Part shown: one piece after another, positions 29,450-40,330 of the stretch
Position numbering within the stretch: the stretch's first letter is position 1
Layout of the letters: the number at the start of each line of letters is the position of its first letter
Assembly (NCBI GenBank): GCA_946811185.2
Contig: OX328102.1
Coordinates: forward strand, 18,415,194 to 18,479,193
Source: Hippopus hippopus
Lineage: Eukaryota > Mollusca > Bivalvia > Cardiida > Cardiidae
Reading direction: 5' to 3'
Length of the DNA stretch: 64,000 bases
The notes under the pieces: model-generated
Told to the model about the DNA's origin: nothing
Database searches by the model: none
Seen by the model: only the letters and a program-made list of their open reading frames with translations
Position numbers and translations under genes: made by a program

Positions 29450-30060
29450 TTTTTAGCTCCACTGGCCGAAGGCCAGCGAGCTATTGTCATGGCGTTGTGT
29501 CCGTCGTGCGTCCATCCGTCCGTCCGTCCTTCCGTTCGTCCGTTCGTCCGTGCGTGCGTCCGTCAACTTTTTCTTTAAAAAACTTCTCCTCAGAAACTAT
29601 TGACTGGATTTTTACCAAATTTCACAGGAATGTTCCTTTGGTGGTCCTCTTTCAAATTCCTTCTGGTTGCCATGGCAACCAAAGTAAAAAACCTTTAAAA
29701 ATCTTCTCCTCCCAAACTGCTATTTGGATAGCATTATTATTTTGCAGGAATGTTCCTTAGATACAGGTTTACAGAATTCCTTAAAAAAAAAAAAAGGTCT
29801 GTCAAAAAACATGGCTTTTATGGGAGACTCATTTTCCTTTTATGGTATAAAGTAAAATCTTTGAAAAATTTCTTCTCTAAAACTATTCATTGGATTTCAT
29901 TGTTGTTTTGCAGGTAAGTTCCTATGGTGGTTGTCTACCAAATTGTTTCTTCAGTGAGCTAAAATGCAGGATTGAATGATAATTGTTAAAAACTTCCTTT
30001 CGCCATTATAGAAATATCAGGCCTGTGGAGCGATACAGGCGCTCAAGCGCCTCTAGTTCT
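29450..30060 (+). mobile_element. Helitron-like element, second family
   Basis: The left end TTTTAGCTCCACTGGCCGAA has the hairpin TGGCCGAAGGCCA, then a CGTC/GTCC-rich stretch. The interior has loose ~115-bp repeats (CTTCTCCTC(A/C)(G/C)AAACT). The right end is hairpin AGGCGCT-CA-AGCGCCT (30037-30052) then CTAGTT, the CTRR form known for Helitron 3' ends. The left part recurs at 53112. Confidence 0.65.
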
Positions 30061-30210
30061 TAAAGCTTCACCACTTAAGAATTTAAGATGTCTGAATGAA
30101 AGAATTAAATTTTGCAGATTACAAATTTAATGTAGATCAAATTGTTAGATTTCTTTAAAACCTTCTTCCTCAGAATTGTTGAATTATAAGATTGTGTAGT
30201 TGTTCATTAA
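30060..30210 (-). mobile_element. Family A MITE without centre
   Basis: B arm TTAAAGCTTCACCACTTAAG to A end AGATTGTGTAGTTGTTCATTAA. The hairpin is deleted. Shares its right TTAA with the next copy. Confidence 0.65.
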
Positions 30211-30653
30211 ACCCTGTACCAGATAGTTCAGATTTGTAAACAACCCTGGAAAAAAAAGGTTTTGATAACTTTGTGGCAAAAGGTGAAAATGCTGGTATCC
30301 GCTATTTTTTCCTTTCCCACAATTTTCATAGCCTTTTAGAGACAATTTCAATCATTTGAACAACATTAACCCTTTACCACACAATTCCGAGTTTTAACGA
30401 CCCTGAAAGAGAAGACTTTTGAAAACATTGCAAGACAAGGAGAAAATGCTGGATACCACCATGTCCCACAATGTTTTCTAGCCTAGTACCATCCCAGATT
30501 CCACCATTTCAGCACCATCTCGTTTGTTGTCTGCAAATACTTTGAATTTAGAAAGGTCCAAAATTTTGTTGTTTGGTAAAGAGTTAATGATTTGTGGTCT
30601 TCAAATGCTTTCAATTTGGACTAGTCCTAAATTTTTGTTCTTTGGTAAAGAGT
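30207..30653 (+). mobile_element. Family A MITE interrupted by its own family
   Basis: TTAAACCCTGTACCAGATAG runs to TTTGAACAACA at 30365. After the inner copy it resumes with TGATTTGTGGTCTTCAAATG and ends CTTTGGTAAAGAGTTGGT. The break is at the internal CATTTAATTTG motif of the family consensus. Confidence 0.88.
30366..30587 (+). mobile_element. Family A MITE, nested copy
   Basis: TTAACCCTTTACCACACAAT to TTGTTTGGTAAAGAGTTAA, inserted at the internal TTAA of the surrounding copy. Part of the right hairpin arm is missing. Confidence 0.9.
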
Positions 30654-30999
30654 TGGTACATGACAATTGTGAAGTTGCCATTGTTTCTGTTTTGAAGCTT
30701 CACCTGTCATTGTAATAAACATGTATGTAACTGTCAAATTATCTTGTTATGTAGATTTTAAACATGAATGTTAAACTTAACAGACAAGAAGTTTCCATTT
30801 CAGACAATTTGTACCAGTGGCTAACTATATGTTTTCAATCTGAACAATTGCAGAAAAAGTTGCAATGTTTTTATAACACTTTGGCAAACTTAATGTTTAC
30901 AACTCGATCTGTTTGAAATTACTACATGCAAAAACACTCTTGCAAAAGGAGTAAAAAGTTCTCAAAAACTGTCTGCTGCAAGACAAACTGTGCTATTGG
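30654..30999. other. No gene recognised
   Basis: AT-rich, no repeat family identified. Confidence 0.4.
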
Positions 31000-31337
31000 T
31001 TAGGTGATTTGATTGATTGATTGATTGTATGGTGTTTATTACTGTTTTCAACATTATTTCAGATATATAGCAGCGGCCAGTGCACCTAACCATGCTTTCC
31101 TGGAGTTTCTTTTTCCAGTACTCCGCACAGTTTTCTTTCCAAGCACACTGACTGCTTTCCCATATAACCATCGTCGAAACAATGGTCAGCGGTGGGAGAG
31201 GAATGAATCTTGTCGCAATAACTATTATCAATCCTTGGAAAGAAATTGGCTGAGCCGGGGATCAAACCCACGACCCCCTGTTCTCAAGTCCTGTGCATTA
31301 CCAACTGAGCTACCAAGGCTCGGCTTAGGTGATTTGA
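31000..31337 (-). mobile_element. tRNA-derived SINE with perfect 13-bp TSD
   Basis: TTAGGTGATTTGA flanks the element (31000-31012 and 31325-31337). Between them on the minus strand: GCCGAGCCTTGGTAGCTCAG head, box B GGTTTGATCCC, body, and a TTGATTGATTG-type tail against the left duplication. This is the youngest-looking SINE here and shows LINE-type target-primed insertion. Confidence 0.95.
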
Positions 31338-31493
31338 CAGCTAATAGATGTGAAATATTTTGGTAATACTTTGTATTCACACAGCAGGTGTTCTTGACTC
31401 TTCATACAGTGCTCTTCACAGCTATTACTTTACAGGCTAATACTAATATGCAGGTTTCTCAATTGTTTCTGTTTCTTGACTGATTGTAGTTCC

Positions 31494-31695
31494 TTAACCC
31501 TTTACCACACAATCCCGACTTTTAACAACCCTATGAAAGAAGCCTTTTGAAAACATTGTAGGAAAAGGAGAAAATGCTGGTAACAAGCAATGTTTTCTAC
31601 CCTTCTCAAAACAAATTTTAATTTTTGAGTCATGTTTGATTTGTCGTCTGCAAATGCTCTCAGTTTTGGACAAATATTGTCGTTTGGTAGAGTTA
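31494..31695 (+). mobile_element. Family A MITE, half hairpin
   Basis: TTAACCCTTTACCACACAAT to GTCGTTTGGTAGAGTTAA. About 25 bp of the right hairpin arm are deleted after ATGCTGGTAACAAGCAATG. Confidence 0.88.
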
Positions 31696-31739
31696 ATAGG
31701 GGTAATAGAACTCTCACATGGGCCAGAGAGTTTTCTTAG

Positions 31740-31966
31740 TTAACCATTAATCACACAAACCTGAGTTTAAACGACTGAGAAAGAAATCTTGTTGAGAAAA
31801 TTGTAGGAAAATGGTAAAATGCTGGTAACAAGTGTTGCCTACATTTCCTACAATGTTTTCTGCCTTATCAGAGAACTTCAGCTCATTTGTTTCAATTTTA
31901 AAGTTGTCATCTGCAGGTGCCTTCAATTTAGAGGAGCTTAATGTTTGCAGTTTAGGAAAGAGTAAA
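31740..31966 (+). mobile_element. Family A MITE, diverged
   Basis: TTAACCATTAATCACACAAA to CAGTTTAGGAAAGAGTAAA. Confidence 0.72.
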
Positions 31967-32655
31967 TCATAAAAGCCAGGGCCTGGTTTTGCCAAAAAAC
32001 TCAAGTCTCTTACCTCGCTCAAATCTGTGAATGAACTCATTTTCTGTCTTGGCTGAAATGATAGTTTGTTCAAAGGGTATTGCTTTAAAAAGAGAAATTC
32101 TGGTTCTAGTATACATAGTAATGTTTTCTAACCCTTTCAAAAATGAAAAATCTGGTCTGATTCAAGCCACATCTGAATTGTCTAATATAAGACACTTTCA
32201 ATATAGTCAAGTTTCAACCTTTTTGCAAACAGCAAATTGCTGACTCTTCCAAATTGCAATTATATACATATGGTTAATTTGATATTGGTATAAATGAGCT
32301 ACATTTCTCTTTTACACTAGGGAAATGAATGTTGGAAAAGGAGAAAATACTGGTCTAAGTTAGTTGACTGGTTAAGAATGAATCATTTTGAACACCGATT
32401 GAGCCATTTCAGGTCTCCTCATGCTATGTGCTTGTGAAACTTAAGAAACACAAGAATGAGCTGGATTGATGCATCAGCATGATGCACTGTTCAAGCAATG
32501 ATACCTTCAGTTGAAAAAATTTAGTGCATAGATAAAATATCATACCTTATTTCATGTTTTGATAAAGTTTCATGTTTCTTAGCATCAGAAGAATTTTCCT
32601 AGTAACTTTTTTCATGTGTGGCTGAATACACAGGCTCTTTGATCTACTTCTTTGT
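31967..32655. other. MITE scrap, otherwise nothing recognised
   Basis: GTTGGAAAAGGAGAAAATAC at about 32332 is a family A half hairpin. The rest is unique-looking AT-rich DNA. Confidence 0.45.
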
Positions 32656-32884
32656 ATAACTCTTTACCACAGGACAATATGTAAGACTCACCCAAATTCA
32701 AACACTTGCAGACGACAAAATAAATGCAATTCAGAAATTTTAATTTGTTGTTGCATGGGTAGAAAACATTGTAGGAAAAGGAGAAAATGCTGGTTACCAG
32801 CATCTTCTCCTTTTCCAACAATATTTTTTAAAGCTTTTTTTTCTCAGGGACGTTACAACTCAGGATTCTGTGGTAAAGGGTTAA
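32656..32884 (-). mobile_element. Family A MITE, full 229 bp
   Basis: ATAACTCTTTACCACAGGAC to GATTCTGTGGTAAAGGGTTAA. Centre AAATGCTGGTTACCAGCATC. Confidence 0.9.
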
Positions 32885-33024
32885 CAAAACCGAATGAATA
32901 AATAGTAATTTGCAATTGGTCAAAAGGTGTCCTTTGAAGTCTTATTGTTTTTTGTGGTTGGACCCACTGTGATGACGCCAAGTTAATTCTTTGACACATA
33001 GATAAAAAATTGTAAATAGATATC

Positions 33025-33212
33025 TGCCCTTTGGAAGAAATCTATTGAGAACAATGGGAGAAAAAAGGAAATGCTGCTGACTAGAATTTTCTCCTTTTCA
33101 CACAACGCTTTCTGGCCTTTCAAAGATAAATGCCATCATAGGAACCACATTTTAATTTCTTGTCTGCAAAAATTTGGGACAAGTCATGACTTGTCGAATG
33201 GTAAATATTTAA
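33025..33212 (+). mobile_element. Family A MITE, left-truncated
   Basis: AACAATGGGAGAAAAAAGGA, B arm TCTTGTCTGCAAAAATTTGG, end GTCGAATGGTAAATATTTAA. Confidence 0.7.
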
Positions 33213-33337
33213 CTGAAACTATTTCGCTCTTATGCCAACAAAACAGACTATGCCAATGCATAATGTAGAGGAATAGGAATAAATGGAAGGTGCTTATTGT
33301 CACTTTAGAATAAAATGTTGTTGTCACTAATGATTGT

Positions 33338-33500
33338 ATCAATTGATTGTATGGTGTTAAACAACATTTTCAACATTAATTCAGTTGTATCGCAGCAGCC
33401 AGTGCACCTCTCCATGCTTTCCTGGAGTTTTTTTTTTTTAAGCAATACTTAGCACATGATCAGCGGTAAGAGAGGAATAAATCTTGTCACATGTTGTCAC
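33338..33500 (-). mobile_element. SINE fragment, cut by hAT-like element
   Basis: Tail ATTGATTGTATGGTGTTAAA and body CCATGCTTTCCTGGAGTTTT and GATCAGCGGTAAGAGAGGAA. Stops at TGTTGTCAC where the next element begins. Confidence 0.75.
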
Positions 33501-34953
33501 TAGTGGTGGATTGATGATCGACTATAGTTGAAAGTCAGTTGATATTGGCTTCTGATTGCGTCGTAATCAATTGAGAAATCCTGGAATTGATTGTAGTTCG
33601 TATCAGAACTCACTCAGTCCCGAAATATGAATACTGGTTTAGTGACTCATTAATCACACTCTTAGATTCAACATGGTGGACAACGAACACAAAACCTCGG
33701 CCAGAAAAATGAGCAAGAAATTTTTGTCCATGGTTGTATAGACAAAACTTGAAAAATCAGGATGGGTTCTCATTTGACCCCTGGTTTTGATGCTTGGAAA
33801 TTTGAAATGACCAGTCTTTGACCCTCAAAAATATCTGCTAAATGTCAATCTGACACATTAAATTGTTGTCTAATGCTTCATATAAATTAGCTTGGATGCA
33901 TCCGGCAGAAATATGGGCTTTAATAAACATGATAAGTATGGAATGTGAAGGACACACATGGCTGAGTTTATTAGTTTAGTTAAACGTTTAAACATATTTA
34001 TTTAACGCCGATTGAGAAAGAAATTCTTACAACTTATACTAACCTCTCTCAAATCTGCTCAGTTTATCACAGGTAATCAAGCTGACGACTCATTTATGAA
34101 AACATAATAAAGGTGTTAATCCTCTGATCTAGTGTAAAGTGACAAATTTTAAAGATATCTGCAATTCTAAATGAGAAATTCATGTTAAATCATGCTGTAT
34201 CACTTCTCAAAAAAGAACTGACATGAAAAATAGGTTGCCAAAAAAAACACGAAAACCCATGACACTACAAAGGTCAGTCTGGCATCGTCCAGTTAGAGGC
34301 ACTTCAAACCATCTGCTCATCTTTAATAATGAATTTAAACAGTGAATGTACACAAATCTCTGAATAAAACAGTAAGTGGAAGCTAAAATCTTTGTTTATG
34401 AGTGAAAAAATGGTTGTTTTATGAAATGAAATTATAGATCTAAAACAGATGGAGATTAGGCTTTCTTATCTTACGGTGATAGTACTGGGATAAAGAAGAA
34501 GGCACTGGACACTAATAAAAAGAAAGAAGACAAGAATAAAAGAACCCTTTAATGGATGTGACCTTTATTTTCTCCCTTTTCCACAATATTCTACACTTTG
34601 AAATACAAATTTAGTCATTCGAGCCACAGTTGAATTGTCGTCAGCAAATGCTTGAACAATGAACAAGTCCAATTTCTTTTGGAACTGGTTTGGAAATTAA
34701 GATTAAAGTGCCAAAATAAAAGGTGTTAAATACAGAAAAGAATTTAATAGTAATGTATTTTCTTTCATTTCTAAAGTACAGACATAACATCTTTATTAAC
34801 CTATTATCATTGAGATGAAATGCCACAGTATTTAAAGCAAAAAGGCATCCCCAGTAAAACAGAAACCGATTGTACAATCCATAGCAAGTTGGTTTGCTCT
34901 TCCAATTATAAAGCGATAATCGATTGTGATTTTAAACCGATTGCCCAACACTA
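33501..34953. mobile_element. hAT-like DNA transposon remnant
   Basis: Starts TAGTGGTGGATTGATGATCG; the right end reads, on the minus strand, TAGTGTTGGGCAATCGGTTT. Flanks GTTGTCAC / TTTGTCCC match at 6 of 8 bases, fitting a decayed 8-bp hAT target duplication. Short start-like frame MVDNEHKTSARKMSKKFLSM near 33671 ends quickly and is not a transposase I recognise. A family A fragment lies inside. Confidence 0.55.
34560..34672 (+). mobile_element. Family A MITE, right part
   Basis: ATTTTCTCCCTTTTCCACAA, AGTCATTCGAGCCACAGTTG and TTGTCGTCAGCAAATGC; end lost. Confidence 0.65.
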
Positions 34954-35083
34954 TTTGTCCCAAAACATTGGTATCTATGTGTAAGTAGCTTGCATAATGA
35001 TTCTAAAATCTTGAGATGAGAGAAAGAGCAAAAAAAAAATATTGCTTCTGAAGTGACCAGATGGAGGGTTTTTACCATGGCTT

Positions 35084-35388
35084 TTGATTGATTGCTTGTA
35101 TGGTGTTTAATGCCATTTCCAACATTATTTCAATTATATTGCAGTGGCCAGTGCACCTATCCATGCTTTCCTGGAATTTTTTTAGCCAGTACTCAGCGTA
35201 ATATTCTTTCCAAGCCACTGGCTGCTTTCCCACATTGCTGAAGCAATGGCCAGTGGTGAGAGAAAAATGAATCCTGTTGCAATGACTATCATTAATCCTC
35301 AGAAAGAAATTTGCCATGCCTGGTATCGAATTAGTGACACCCTGTTCTCAAGCCCTGTACGCTACCGACTGAGCTAGCAGGGCTCTGC
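35084..35388 (-). mobile_element. tRNA-derived SINE, full length
   Basis: Tail TTGATTGATTGCTTGTATGG on the left and head GACTGAGCTAGCAGGGCTC on the right. The flanks share ATGGCTT, a possible worn target duplication. Confidence 0.88.
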
Positions 35389-35392
35389 TTCA

Positions 35393-36130
35393 GTATGGCT
35401 TGATCTTGGTACAAAATACATTGCTGGCTTTACAAAACATTTACAATTAGTATTTCTTTGTCAGTTTGATGATGTGTATTTTTGTGCATGCTTGTGTAAA
35501 CACCTGGAAAATTTTACCAAAAAAAAAGAAAAGTGCACTGTTGAGTTCCAAATTTCGAAATTTCATTGTATAAGATTCAACCTACCTGGTACCTTTATTT
35601 TTTTTTTTGATTTTCTGTGTTAACGTCAAAGTTTGACAATTAAGTTCTATCTTGAGTTTATCACATGACCTGTCTTTTATACATGTTTTTTTTTTTCAAA
35701 CAAAATAGAGCAAATTTCAATGTCAAATCAGAAAGATGTACCAATTATGTTCTGAAAGTTCTCTATAGGGTCCTCTTCTGTAGGCTGTTAGTACAACAAC
35801 AAGAACTATATGCTTTATTTACCAAGTGATGTGTACATCATACATGGGAATGTTGAAAATAAAAATAAGGCTAGTTTTGGCAGTTTAGGGAGATACTGTC
35901 ACCTCATTATTAGTACAATATACATGTATGTGAATGTTAATTAGCAATTAAGCAGAAAACAGTTAAAAAATAGTTTATGAAGTAATGAGAAAGACATAGG
36001 TAGTTGAGATTTTATAAAAAAAAAAAATGAACAAGGAACATAATCAAGGAATCAAACGAAACTGTTTAATTGAATGTGAGAAAGAATTAAATGTGGGTGT
36101 GTGAGCTCAATTAAGAAAGAATGATAAGGC
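35393..36130. other. No gene recognised
   Basis: AT-rich with A and T tracts; no exon or repeat family supported. Confidence 0.4.
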
Positions 36131-36132
36131 GT

Positions 36133-36206
36133 AAAAAAAAAATAGTTTGTTTCGGGTAACCCGACCCTACCTAGAGATTTTGCCCCGACCCTAATTTTTT
36201 TTTTGT
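36133..36206. repeat. TAGTTTGTTT/CCCGACCCTACC repeat
   Basis: An A tract, TAGTTTGTTTCGGGTAACCC, GACCCTACC, a second GACCCTAA and a T tract. The same ends occur inverted at 38870-38930. Confidence 0.6.
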
Positions 36207-36299
36207 CTTCCGATAAAAAAAATATCAGCCTTTTGTCATACTGTGTCACAGGACACCTGTTTCGGCAAATATTGCGCATTATATTATAGGTGTACAATC

Positions 36300-36860
36300 A
36301 TGTACTACTACATACATAATTATGCATGAAAACTCCTACGCCTGTACAAAAGCTATCTGTATCGGAGTATAATGAACCGACCTTAAACACAAACTGTCAA
36401 ACGCAATAACGTGGGTTTTCCATTTCTAAAAATACATACAAGCAGGCGGAGAGATCGGGCTTTTTCGCTAACTCCACACAGGAACTTCTGTTTATCGAAC
36501 GTTTGTATCCTATCGCACGGTTACAAAAGACAAACGGGTACCAGTTTTATCTTCTACAACAAATCACGCCCGAAATACTGCGGTACTATACAGACTGTGT
36601 AACGAACTTTTACTTGGGATTTTCGCTTTTCTTCGCGTAAAATATAGACAGGATCCCATCATCTCTGTTGTCATCACCGCATTTCCGGTTCTGTAGTGCA
36701 TTGTCGCTACTTTCGGTTTGCTAGATTTCAGATTGAACAAGTTCGGTTCATTCGGCAAAAGTGCTAGCATGCTCCAGAACTACGAGCAATTAAGGTGTTC
36801 AATGCAGATATAACATTCGAAAAATTTTAATGGACGTTTCTCTTGCAACTTATCTGACAG
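36300..36860. promoter_or_regulatory. CpG-retaining stretch, possible promoter
   Basis: CpG dinucleotides are visibly denser here than in flanking DNA (e.g. GGCGGAGAGATCGGG, TTCGCTTTTCTTCGCG, CACCGCATTTCCGGTT), and it immediately precedes the exon candidate. Hypomethylated promoters keep CpG in molluscs; the assignment is inference. Short frames exist on both strands, none recognised. Confidence 0.3.
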
Positions 36861-36944
36861 GACGGACTGTGGACTAAACTAGACGACGGCAACGATAGAA
36901 GTTTAGATTTGTATCAAGCGTCGATAGGTCTTCATATTAGACAG
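36861..36944 (+). CDS. Candidate 84-nt internal exon
   Basis: Acceptor TTGCAACTTATCTGACAG| and donor ATTAGACAG|GTATTT enclose exactly 28 codons with no stop: DGLWTKLDDGNDRSLDLYQA then SIGLHIRQ. Phase 0 on both sides. Composition is strongly protein-like. I found no partner exon; the ATG exon at 7262 ends in the wrong phase. Not recognised as a known domain. Confidence 0.45.
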
Positions 36945-37159
36945 GTATTTTCATATTTTTTTTCTATCTCTGTTACAATGAGACAACAATAATTTCTTTC
37001 GGAAAATATAAATCTACCCAAACTTGCCTTGTTCTCGCTCTGCCCCCCCCCCCTTTCACTCAGCTTAATTTACCCTACCTGGTCTTAAAGAAAAACCTGA
37101 AACTGCCTAGGCTAGGAGCCGCTATGCAAAAATTTTCCAAGGCTTTCTAATCTCTCCTA

Positions 37160-38099
37160 CACTTCCGGCAAGTGATGCCACTTTAGTTTCCAGGTAAAAT
37201 GTGTCTGATCTATATAAAATTGAGGAGCAGCAGCACTTCTCCCACATTTCTTGACGGATTTGGGTAAAATTTTCACAGGATGTTTCTCATCATGTGACCT
37301 AGCGCATATTGTCAAGGTTTTGCAATTCATAGCTGCATCATGGAAAAAGGGGGCTTCATGTTGTATTTCATTTTTCACCAATATCTCTTTAATTAATACT
37401 GGACATATCTCAACGGATTTGGATGAAATTTTCACAGATCATGTGACCTAGCGCATATTGTCAGGGTTTTGGAATTTATTACTGTGTCATGGAAAAAGGG
37501 GGCTTCATGTCAAATTTAAACTGCGTCCATCCTTACAAAAGTCTGTTTCTTGTGAACGCAACTCCTCCCACATTCCTTGACGGATTTGGATAAAATGTTC
37601 ATAGAATGTTTCTCATCATGTGACCTAGTGCAGATTGTCAAGGTTTTGCGATTTATAGTTGCATCATGGAAAAAGGGGGCTTCATATTATATTTCATTTT
37701 TCACCAATATCTCTTTAATTACTTGACATATCTCAATGGATTTGGATGAAATTTTCACAGATCATGTGACCTAGCGCATATTGTCAGGGTTTTGGAATTT
37801 ATTGCTGTGTCATGGGAAAAAAAAATGTTTTTCATCAATGTATCTCCAACTAATGGACATAATTTCATGAAACTTCATATTTTTATTGCTTAATCAAAGC
37901 CAATGACCAATGAGTCTGTTGTGCGTCCGTCTGTCCATCCATCAGTCCATGCGTAAAACTTTTAGATCACAAGTAACACAATATATCCATTGAGCTACCC
38001 AGGTAGGTGCTAGAAATTCCAACACTTTAGTCTCTAAAGCTAGCTGCTTGAAATAGCAGCCATGTGGCGGTGTATATTGTGATGACGACACTCTTGTTT
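37160..38099 (+). mobile_element. Helitron-like element with nested tandem repeats
   Basis: Two ~324-bp units, each made of two related ~150-bp halves built on ACGGATTTGGATGAAATTTT, CACAG and CATGTGACCTAGCGCATATT. Then a CGTCCGTCTGTCC tract and a 3' end GACGACACTCTTGTTT sharing CTCTTGTTT with the element ending at 13246. Frames inside are repeat translations. Confidence 0.55.
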
Positions 38100-38374
38100 C
38101 ACATTATAACTCTGAAGGACAACAAAAGTGGATACTTGTAATTTCAAAGTTGTGTCAAGAATGTGTGTTCTAGATAAAAAACAATATGCATAACCTTTGT
38201 AAACCCAACTTTTCTACAGATAAAATGTTTACTTTAAATCAGTATAATATATATAGTCCTCTAAAGTGTTCTGGAGGGGGAGGGTATTAAACATAAAAAC
38301 AAACGAAACATTCTAGTATTTATTCAGTTTATTTAGAAACTTGCAAATGAATATTTTTCACTTTTTCAGCTGTT

Positions 38375-38610
38375 TTAGCTCTTTACCACACAATCCACAG
38401 TTTTAACAATCCTTAAAAAAAACCTTTTGAAAACATTGTGGGAAAATTGAGGGAAAAGGAGAAAATGCTATAAACCCATATTTTCTTTGTTTCCCATGTT
38501 TTCTACCCTTCCCAAAACAAATTTCAATTTGTGAATTACATTTGTTTTGTTGTCAGCAAATACTTTTAATTTGGACAAGTCTAAAAAATTTCAATTCTGA
38601 AAAGAGTTAA
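38375..38610 (+). mobile_element. Family A MITE
   Basis: TTAGCTCTTTACCACACAAT to TTCTGAAAAGAGTTAA. The centre has an extra TTGAGGGAAAA duplication, and the loop side is eroded. Confidence 0.82.
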
Positions 38611-38682
38611 ACAAAAGTGGACAGCATTCAGTGGGGAAAAAAGATGCAAATATAGAAGTATAGTTCAGATAGAATTTGACCA

Positions 38683-38815
38683 TTTAACGCACAATCAGAA
38701 AGTTAGTGACAGACTAGAGGTCTTTTGAACACATAATGAGAAAAGGGACTCAGAGCTGGTAGCCACAATTTTCTCTTTTTTTTTCCATTTTCGAAAGCAA
38801 ATACCACCATTTCAA
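38683..38815 (+). mobile_element. Family A MITE, decayed
   Basis: TTTAACGCACAATCAGAAAG, CAGAGCTGGTAGCCACAATT, and loss at an A/G tract. Confidence 0.5.
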
Positions 38816-38820
38816 AATGG

Positions 38821-38822
<2 letters not shown>

Positions 38823-38851
<29 letters not shown>

Positions 38852-38930
38852 TAAAAAAAAAAAAAAAAAATTCGTCCCTACCCTACCTAACATTTTTGGA
38901 GACATACCCTAAACAAACTATTTTTTTTTT
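38823..38930. repeat. Homopolymers plus inverted TAGTTTGTTT repeat
   Basis: Long G and A tracts, then TCCCTACCCTACCTAACA and TACCCTAAACAAACTA with a T tract; the inverse of the repeat at 36133. Confidence 0.65.
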
Positions 38931-39136
38931 AGGCCTAACAAAGCAGAGAGTAAGTGTATCCAGTGCACAAATTAGCTTTGGCACAAGACTTTTGAGTGCA
39001 GGCACAGATTGAATTTGGCCCTAGAGAGGAATTTCATGGATAAAACAAGTGGTCTTAAGATATCAGTGCATGCTAAAATTGATAATTTACAAAAAAAATG
39101 ATGTTGTAGGGCACAGATAAACCCTTGGCATCTAGG

Positions 39137-39200
39137 CAGATCATGATCAGACCAGACAGAAAGAGCAATCATTATAATCTGTATCTACTCTATCCTATCT
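39137..39200 (+). mobile_element. Family B hairpin, decayed
   Basis: GATCATGATCAGACCAGACA and TAATCTGTATCTACTCTATC remain. Confidence 0.4.
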
Positions 39201-40297
39201 GGTAAAATTGTCTAGGCATAACAATTTAGTAAAGGGGAGAAAAGTTATGGTGGTATATTTCTGCCGCGAGATACGAGATAGCTATCATGATAATTTAAGA
39301 GAAGTATCGTGATAAAACAAAAATTTTCATGATAAAAATATCGCGATAATTCTAACTCTTATCATGATTTTTTCTGCTTTCGTGCCCACAACTGACATTC
39401 ACGGTACCTATAATTAGATACGGTTTCGGAACACCTTCGTCTACAACCTTATGAATTCTCCTTTTCCCTGGATGGTTTTAAAGTTGTTCGTAGGAGGCAT
39501 TTCGAGTCGTCTTTGTGATTTTACAGACCTCTGTTCATTTCGAGTATTATCAAAATTTACCAATTAAGGTACAAAAAAAATTGTTAATGATTCGAAATTT
39601 TACTTACTGCAATCTTATTAAAGGGTAACTCCAGACCAAAATTTTCATTTCCAAATCGGATAAAACTATACTAGAATATGTTAACAAAATTTTTTTTTAG
39701 CGTTCTGTGATGCTTACTTCACGAGATATAGAGGTTTAAACTTTCGGATTTTCACCTGTCTGACAGTCGCTGATTGAAAAAATCGTGACTTCCGGCAGTT
39801 TGCCGTGACGTTTCAAGTGTGAGAAGATATGGTCGCTATATATGATCTAACGCAGAAAACTGAGAAAACTGCATGAAATTTGTAAAGATATAAATCGCTT
39901 TATCACGTTTCAGTCACTTGTGTACTGCAGAATTTTCACCTGTATCGCTCTTACATCTTACTACAATCATAGGAAAGAAATTTTGAATGAATTAGCTTAG
40001 TGGAGATAGTACTTATGAAAAGGAAAAGTTATTCTTCTGGTGGGAAACAAAACTATTTTGAAATTTATTTCTTGAAGTTATTTCAGTTATTCCACTGCCT
40101 AATCAACGAATTTTAATAGATAAAAATAAAAAAGAAATAATAATTCAAGATAGTTGAAACATGCCAAAAGTCTCTTCTACTAGGTGGTAGAAGGAAGAAG
40201 GAACGTTGCAATGTGTAAAGTAAGTCATTCGAGTACAGTTCTAAGGCTATTTCTACCAAATATAGGACACCGTCGATCACTGAACGGTTTACAAATC

Positions 40298-40330
40298 CTG
40301 CGCAGTCTGATCTTGATCTTCACCATCAGT
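40298..40330 (-). mobile_element. Family B half hairpin
   Basis: TGCGCAGTCTGATCTTGATC only. Confidence 0.45.

Noticed and set aside
29497..29760. Frame beginning with RPSVRPS repeats
   Set aside because: Comes from the CGTCC-rich tract of a Helitron-like element.
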